From: Microvirga soli
Lineage (GTDB): Bacteria; Pseudomonadota; Alphaproteobacteria; Rhizobiales; Beijerinckiaceae
Reading direction: 5' to 3'
Length of the DNA stretch: 64,000 bases
NCBI RefSeq assembly: GCF_016734765.1
Contig: NZ_JAERQE010000012.1
Location: 1-64,000, forward strand
Below, one piece after another: positions 60,501-64,000 of this stretch. The notes beneath the pieces were generated by a model, which saw only the letters and a list, made by a program, of their open reading frames with translations, searched no databases and was not told where the DNA came from. The translations under genes and the position numbers were made by a program. Numbering within the stretch: the stretch's first letter is position 1; every line of letters begins with the position of its first letter.

Positions 60501-61058
60501 TCACTCCTCACTCTCTGACGTCTGCCACAGGCTCGTTTCTTCTGCTGTAGCTCGCCGTCTGCTCAGAAGTTCAGCCAAGTGGTGGGCTGGAAACCGAACA
60601 GTCCTATGAACAGCCTGAATGAAACCATTCTCGTCCAAGTCTAGCAGGCTAATCGTGACAGCGTCGGGTCGCTCCTGATCGAACTCTATATCGAATGATA
60701 GGGAGGGATGCTTCTGTCCGAATGAGCCCTCGGCTGAAATGTTCAAGGACGAGACCCGATCGTCAGGCGCGGAAAAGCCGAACCGGATGTCATCAACATG
60801 GCCTTGCCCTAGGTGGTGCCCTATGTCGGGATTCATTGGAACACTGAGAGGCACTAACTCGCTAGTTGGCTCACAAGCGGCTGACCCTGATGGAGTCTCA
60901 GAGGTGGCTGTGGACGATATAATCGTGGATCTAAGCGACCAAACCTTGTGACGGCGCTTCGGTGTTGGCATCCACTTTGCTTCACCGGACGTGTCGTTGC
61001 AGATGTCGTGTTCAGTGATCGAGAGACGCCGCACAGCGTCACTTCGGCTTGCCATCAT
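60501..61058 (-). CDS. hypothetical protein
   Basis: 185 residues from the ATG at 61058, with a ggggga ribosome binding site seven bases upstream. The N-terminal third is basic and Ser/Thr-rich. The second half has beta strands (I-R-F-G-F-S-A-P, F-D-I-E-F-D-Q-E-R-P-D-A-V-T-I) and a C-terminal helix (H-H-L-A-E-L-L-S-R-R-R-A). No family is recognised. It lies just downstream of the broken integrase on the same strand. Confidence 0.5.
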   Translation of the reverse strand: MMASRSDAVRRLSITEHDICNDTSGEAKWMPTPKRRHKVWSLRSTIISSTATSETPSGSAACEPTSELVPLSVPMNPDIGHHLGQGHVDDIRFGFSAPDDRVSSLNISAEGSFGQKHPSLSFDIEFDQERPDAVTISLLDLDENGFIQAVHRTVRFPAHHLAELLSRRRATAEETSLWQTSESEE

Positions 61059-61133
61059 GATAGATCCCCCAGCCAAGACCGACGGAGGCATAGCGAACGC
61101 CTTCAGTCTCCAGCAGACATAATCCTGCTGGAG

Positions 61134-61392
61134 CTAAGTTAAAAAATAGCGAGGGAAACGCTTCAGGGCTTCCGCCTTCATGCCTACGGTAGGCGTCTCA
61201 TAGCTCCGCGCTACAGAGCCCGTGCTGTGACCGGTGATGGCATCGCTGAGCCGCTCAGGTACGCCAACAGCTAGGGCCTTGGACTTGAAGGTGTGCCGCC
61301 ATCCGTGGTTGGGATCTACAGCCTTATCCAGCTTCGTCTGAGCCCTTACCCAATCCGCCAGTTTAATAGCCCGTTGCTCTGACTGTGGAGTC
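61134..61392 (-). pseudogene. tyrosine integrase, C-terminal fragment downstream of the IS
   Basis: The minus-strand frame to the tag at 61134-61136 encodes the catalytic box-II part of a phage-type integrase: H-G-W-R-H-T-F (His and second Arg of the R-K-H-R-H-Y set), G-H-S-T-G-S-V-A-R-S-Y (third His and the nucleophile Tyr) and an A-L-K-R-F-P tail. It is cut off from the N-terminal and first-Arg part (62707-64000) by the IS. A short inverted repeat (61109-61116 and 61125-61132) lies right at its 3' end. Rejoined across one copy of the target duplication, the frame reads through A-K-T-P-Q-S-E-Q without a break. Confidence 0.9.
61388..61392. repeat. 5-bp target site duplication, left copy
   Basis: The bases gagtc directly precede the left end of the IS and are repeated directly after its right end at 62707-62711, as expected for an IS3-family insertion of the IS2 group. 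Confidence 0.9.
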
Positions 61393-61461
61393 TGAAGTAG
61401 CCCCTGAATGGACCGGACACGATCTCCCACCTCGCTAAGAGATAGGAGTAGTGTTGGTGCT

Positions 61462-61851
61462 ATGACTGGTTCTTCCAAGATTGAGGTCCTTGATGGACCG
61501 CAACGTCGCCGCCGCTGGACGGCCGCCGAGAAGCTGTCCATCGTCCAGGAGACCTTTGAGCCTGACGCCACGGTGAGCCTGGTCGCCCGCCGGCATGGAG
61601 TGGCTCCCAACCAGCTCTTCCGCTGGCGCAAGCTGGCCACCCAAGGAGCCCTCACGGCCACGAGCGCTCAGGAGGAGGTGGTCGCCGCCTCCGAATACCG
61701 TGCCCTGCAGAACCAGATCCGCGAGCTGCAGCGACTGCTCGGCAAGAAGACCTTGGAGGCTGAGATCCTCAAGGAGGCGCTGGAGGTCGCCACCGGGCCA
61801 AAAAAGCAGCTGTTGCGCTCGCTGTCGTGGCCCAAGGGCGGTTCGCGATGA
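61462..61851 (+). CDS. IS3-family OrfA (helix-turn-helix DNA-binding subunit)
   Basis: 129 residues from the ATG at 61462, which has a aggag ribosome binding site. The earlier ATG at 61408 falls within the terminal repeat region and is less likely. The HTH region [13 protein letters not shown] (about 15-27) is followed by [16 protein letters not shown] leucine-zipper-like coiled coil near 85-115 ([18 protein letters not shown]) allows multimerisation. It binds the IS ends and can be fused to OrfB by a -1 frameshift at 61800-61806. Its stop overlaps the OrfB ATG. Confidence 0.95.
   Translation: MTGSSKIEVLDGPQRRRRWTAAEKLSIVQETFEPDATVSLVARRHGVAPNQLFRWRKLATQGALTATSAQEEVVAASEYRALQNQIRELQRLLGKKTLEAEILKEALEVATGPKKQLLRSLSWPKGGSR
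61800..61806 (+). other. programmed -1 frameshift site (A-AAA-AAG)
   Basis: The heptamer aaaaaag lies in the zero frame as cc[a aaa aag], the slippery pattern known for IS3-family elements. A -1 shift joins OrfA to the OrfB frame and would make the OrfAB transposase. Confidence 0.8.
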
Positions 61852-62678
61852 GCGCCGTCTGCGCCACGCTCCAGGTCGCCCGCTCCAACATCGCCGAGCA
61901 GGCGGCAGGGCGGCCAGCCAAGCGCCGGGGCCGTCCTGCGCTGCCGGATGAGGACCTGGTGGCGGCGATCAAGGTGATCATTGGCAACCTGCCGACCTAC
62001 GGCTACCGTCGCGTGCACGCTCTTCTGGTCCGCCAGGCGCGGGAGCAGGGTCGACCTGCTCCCAACCACAAGCGCGTCTACCGGGTCATGAAGGCTCATG
62101 ACCTGTTGCTGCAGCGCCATGCCGGCGGGGCCGAGCAGCGCCGGCACGATGGGCGCGTGGCCGTGGAGCGCTCCAACTTGCGCTGGTGCTCGGACGGGTT
62201 CGAGATCGGCTGTGACAATGGCGAGAAGGTGCGGGTGGCGTTTGCCCTCGACTGCTGCGACCGGGAGGTGCTGGGGCATGTGGCCACGACTGAAGGGATC
62301 AAGGGTGAGGACGTGCAGGACCTGATGATCACCGCGGTCGAGTACCGCTTCGGGCCGGTGAATCGCCTGCCGCAGACGATTGAATGGCTCTCCGACAATG
62401 GCTCAGGCTACATCGCGCATGACACGAAGAGCCTGGCACGGGAGATGGGGCTCGAGCCGAGGACCACACCCGTGCAGAGCCCACAAAGCAATGGCATGGC
62501 GGAAGCCTTCGTGCGCACGATCAAGCGCGATTACGTCCGCGTCAGCCCGATCCCGGATGCACGGGCGGTCCTGGACAGCCTTCCCTTATGGTTCGAGCAT
62601 TACAATTGCCTTCACCCGCACAAGGCGCTCGGCTATCGTTCCCCGCGTGAGTTCATCGCCTCACGTCAACTGGGATGA
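61848..62678 (+). CDS. IS3-family OrfB/transposase (DDE integrase core)
   Basis: 276 residues from the ATG at 61848, whose ATGA overlaps the OrfA stop; the frame itself opens earlier, as needed for the OrfAB fusion. The rve integrase core carries the DDE residues: first Asp in R-W-C-S-D-G-F-E-I, second in W-L-S-D-N-G-S-G-Y, Glu in S-N-G-M-A-E-A-F. C-x2[12 protein letters not shown] near the end is the usual IS3 signature. The upstream helical part has [10 protein letters not shown]. All catalytic residues are present, so the enzyme is probably active. Confidence 0.95.
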   Translation: MSAVCATLQVARSNIAEQAAGRPAKRRGRPALPDEDLVAAIKVIIGNLPTYGYRRVHALLVRQAREQGRPAPNHKRVYRVMKAHDLLLQRHAGGAEQRRHDGRVAVERSNLRWCSDGFEIGCDNGEKVRVAFALDCCDREVLGHVATTEGIKGEDVQDLMITAVEYRFGPVNRLPQTIEWLSDNGSGYIAHDTKSLAREMGLEPRTTPVQSPQSNGMAEAFVRTIKRDYVRVSPIPDARAVLDSLPLWFEHYNCLHPHKALGYRSPREFIASRQLG

Positions 62679-62706
62679 TCTGTCCGATCTTTCGGGGGCA
62701 ACAACA

Positions 62707-62711
62707 GAGTC
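62707..62711. repeat. 5-bp target site duplication, right copy
   Basis: Identical gagtc copy immediately after the IS right end; see 61388-61392. Confidence 0.9.
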
Positions 62712-64000
62712 TTGGCCTTCCCGGTGCTTCTCTTAGGATCGTAGAAGAGGGGGCCTGTCTTCCTGCTCCTGACGAAATCGATGAAGCCCATCTCGATTAG
62801 ATGTTCGTGGATAGGGACTGTCCTGGGCTGACCTGTCTTCGTCTTATGAAAGTGCATGACCCAGATGCCGCCTTCCTCTTGGATGTCCTCCACCTTAAGC
62901 CCTGTAAGCTCCTGAATACGGGCTCCCGAGTAGGCAGCAAGCCAGGGGCACCAACGCTTCGCAAAAGCTGATGTCGGGTTCTTAGGGTCATCCTTAACGG
63001 CTAGGGCAGCCTTGAGGATGGCTGTGATCTCATGAGCCCTGAGGGTAGATTCCCTCTGCTTCTGGACCTTGGGAAGATCGAGGCGAACGTCTCTGGTGAC
63101 AGGGTTGCCTGGAATCAGCTTTCCACCTTGTCTGCTGGAAGCCCATATGAAGACCGAACTGGCAGCCACAAGGTCAACCTGATTGACCACCTTAGGGCTG
63201 ATGTTCTCCACATCACGCCTATGGATAGCCCATGCATAGAGATCATCGCTTGTGACGGACTCTGCTGCTTTGCCCTTAGTGAAGGTGGCCAAGGACCGGA
63301 GGCTGGCCTCATACCGCTCTATGGTCGTCGGGGCCTTCTTATCCGCATGATAGGTCTTCCATTGCTCCCACAGGTCAGCGACCGAGACCGTAGGGCTGGA
63401 CTTCCTAGCCTCAGGCTTATGCTCAATAGGCTTCCACTTCGGGAACCGTGAGGCTGCCGGATCAGGCGAGTAATCGAACTCAGCGTTACGCTCTAACTTC
63501 GCGGCTGCTGCATCGAGGGCATGAGCGAGAGCCTTGATGAGGAGATTTCTGCTGTCCTGATCAACGGCCAAGCCTTCACGCCTGAGAACGGCATCGGCAA
63601 TAGGACCGAAGCGGAAAGCCATTGAATGAGCCTGAGCGGCTTCCTTGCCAATCATAAGGGGACCAGCGCCTAACTTTCCGTCTCTAGCCATTTGGTTGAT
63701 GTTTTGCATCAGAGCCCACCTCTCAGGCGACCCAGGGTTGCGCTCAAGGGTCTCGGCAAAAGCTGTGTAGATGGTGCCAGCTAGGGCGGCTGCTTGTTGA
63801 TGGCTTAGTCGGGTAGGGGTGTTGTTCCGCTGGCTGTCCCAGAAGCGACGTAGGGCAGCATCGGCCACAGCATGGCGTTCCTTGGCTTCCCTTTGGTCCT
63901 TAGTTCGTAACGAGACTTGGACCACCTCTCCGATCTTCACTGAGACGAACCGGTCCCCCACAGGGAGTGTGACTAGATGCCCTTTTAGTTGAATAAGATC
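62707..64000 (-). pseudogene. tyrosine integrase, N-terminal and first catalytic part, IS-interrupted
   Basis: The frame is open from the window edge leftwards to the IS, where it then reads a few foreign codons. A GTG at 63961 is one possible start, but the upstream codons (H-L-V-T-L-P-V-G-D) also look like an integrase start, so the true N-terminus may be beyond 64000. There is an SAM-like core-binding region (W-E-Q-W-K-T-Y-H-A-D-K, Y-E-A-S-L-R-S-L) and the catalytic first Arg in A-Y-S-G-A-R-I-Q-E-L-T-G-L. F-H-K-T-K-T-G-Q-P-R-T-V-P-I holds the Lys region. It lacks the H-x2-R and Tyr part, which lies at 61134-61392. Typical of integrases of prophages and islands with ~500 residues. Confidence 0.9.

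Larger units (their letters stand above)
61393..62706 (+). mobile_element. IS3-family insertion sequence, IS2 group
   Basis: 1314 bp. Imperfect terminal inverted repeats start tga.gtagcccc.gaa at 61393 and tgttgttgcccccgaa (minus strand) at 62706, extending about 28 bases with several mismatches. A perfect 5-bp duplication gagtc flanks it. It carries orfA and orfB in overlapping frames and an A6G slippery site for -1 frameshifting. GC content is higher than in the surrounding element. It split the integrase gene. All parts look intact, so it may still be able to move. Confidence 0.95.

Overview
The window looks like chromosome from an alphaproteobacterium of the Rhizobiales (Hyphomicrobiales), possibly a Methylobacteriaceae member such as Microvirga or Methylobacterium. 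This is inferred from the GC-rich codon use of the core genes, the PrtD-type type I secretion genes, the CitE/MaoC pair, the NAD kinase and the type of IS and integrase present. No rRNA or tRNA gene was found to anchor the taxonomy.

Region 1 (1 to about 43.5 kb) is a large cell-surface polysaccharide locus. It holds an incomplete TPR protein with a 204-bp tandem repeat, an O-fucosyltransferase-like protein and two left-handed-beta-helix acyltransferases. It also holds a free-standing WbsX-type glycan protein, UDP-glucose 6-dehydrogenase, a BNR-repeat protein, several GT2, GT4 and GT92-like glycosyltransferases and a TupA-type ATP-grasp protein. Three very large modular glycosyltransferases (about 1537, 1313 and 1303 residues) combine catalytic domains with repeated beta-sandwich modules and/or a ~36-residue FD-x2-WY repeat. 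A complete dTDP-L-rhamnose set (rfbC-B-D-A) follows a GT2 and a GT4 gene. It supplies dTDP-rhamnose, while Ugd supplies UDP-glucuronate. Directly after rfbA lies a type I secretion operon: an RTX protein with about 25 uninterrupted nonapeptides, an unrecognised 654-residue protein, a PrtD-like ABC exporter, an HlyD-like adaptor and an 82-residue protein. The mix suggests one locus that builds a rhamnose- and uronate-containing glycan and exports a calcium-binding surface protein.

Region 2 (about 44 to 54.4 kb) is housekeeping and accessory metabolism. It has a cytochrome c', a TlpA-like thioredoxin with a PCuAC copper chaperone, and small hypothetical genes. These are followed by a CitE-like lyase overlapping a MaoC hydratase, NAD kinase, CutA, a Tat-exported metallo-beta-lactamase-fold protein, a SpoU RNA methyltransferase and two tiny membrane proteins.

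Region 3 (about 54.6 to 64 kb) has the look of an integrated element. It carries small, mostly unrecognised genes on both strands with lower GC and many short intergenic gaps. Among them are an HNH nuclease, a divergent RNase H-like protein lacking its first catalytic Asp, a small HTH protein, a helix-hairpin-helix protein, MarR-like remnants and small membrane peptides. It ends in a tyrosine recombinase gene reading leftwards from the window edge. That integrase is broken by a 1314-bp IS3-family (IS2-type) element with a perfect 5-bp target duplication. Removing the IS and one duplication in silico restores the reading frame exactly.
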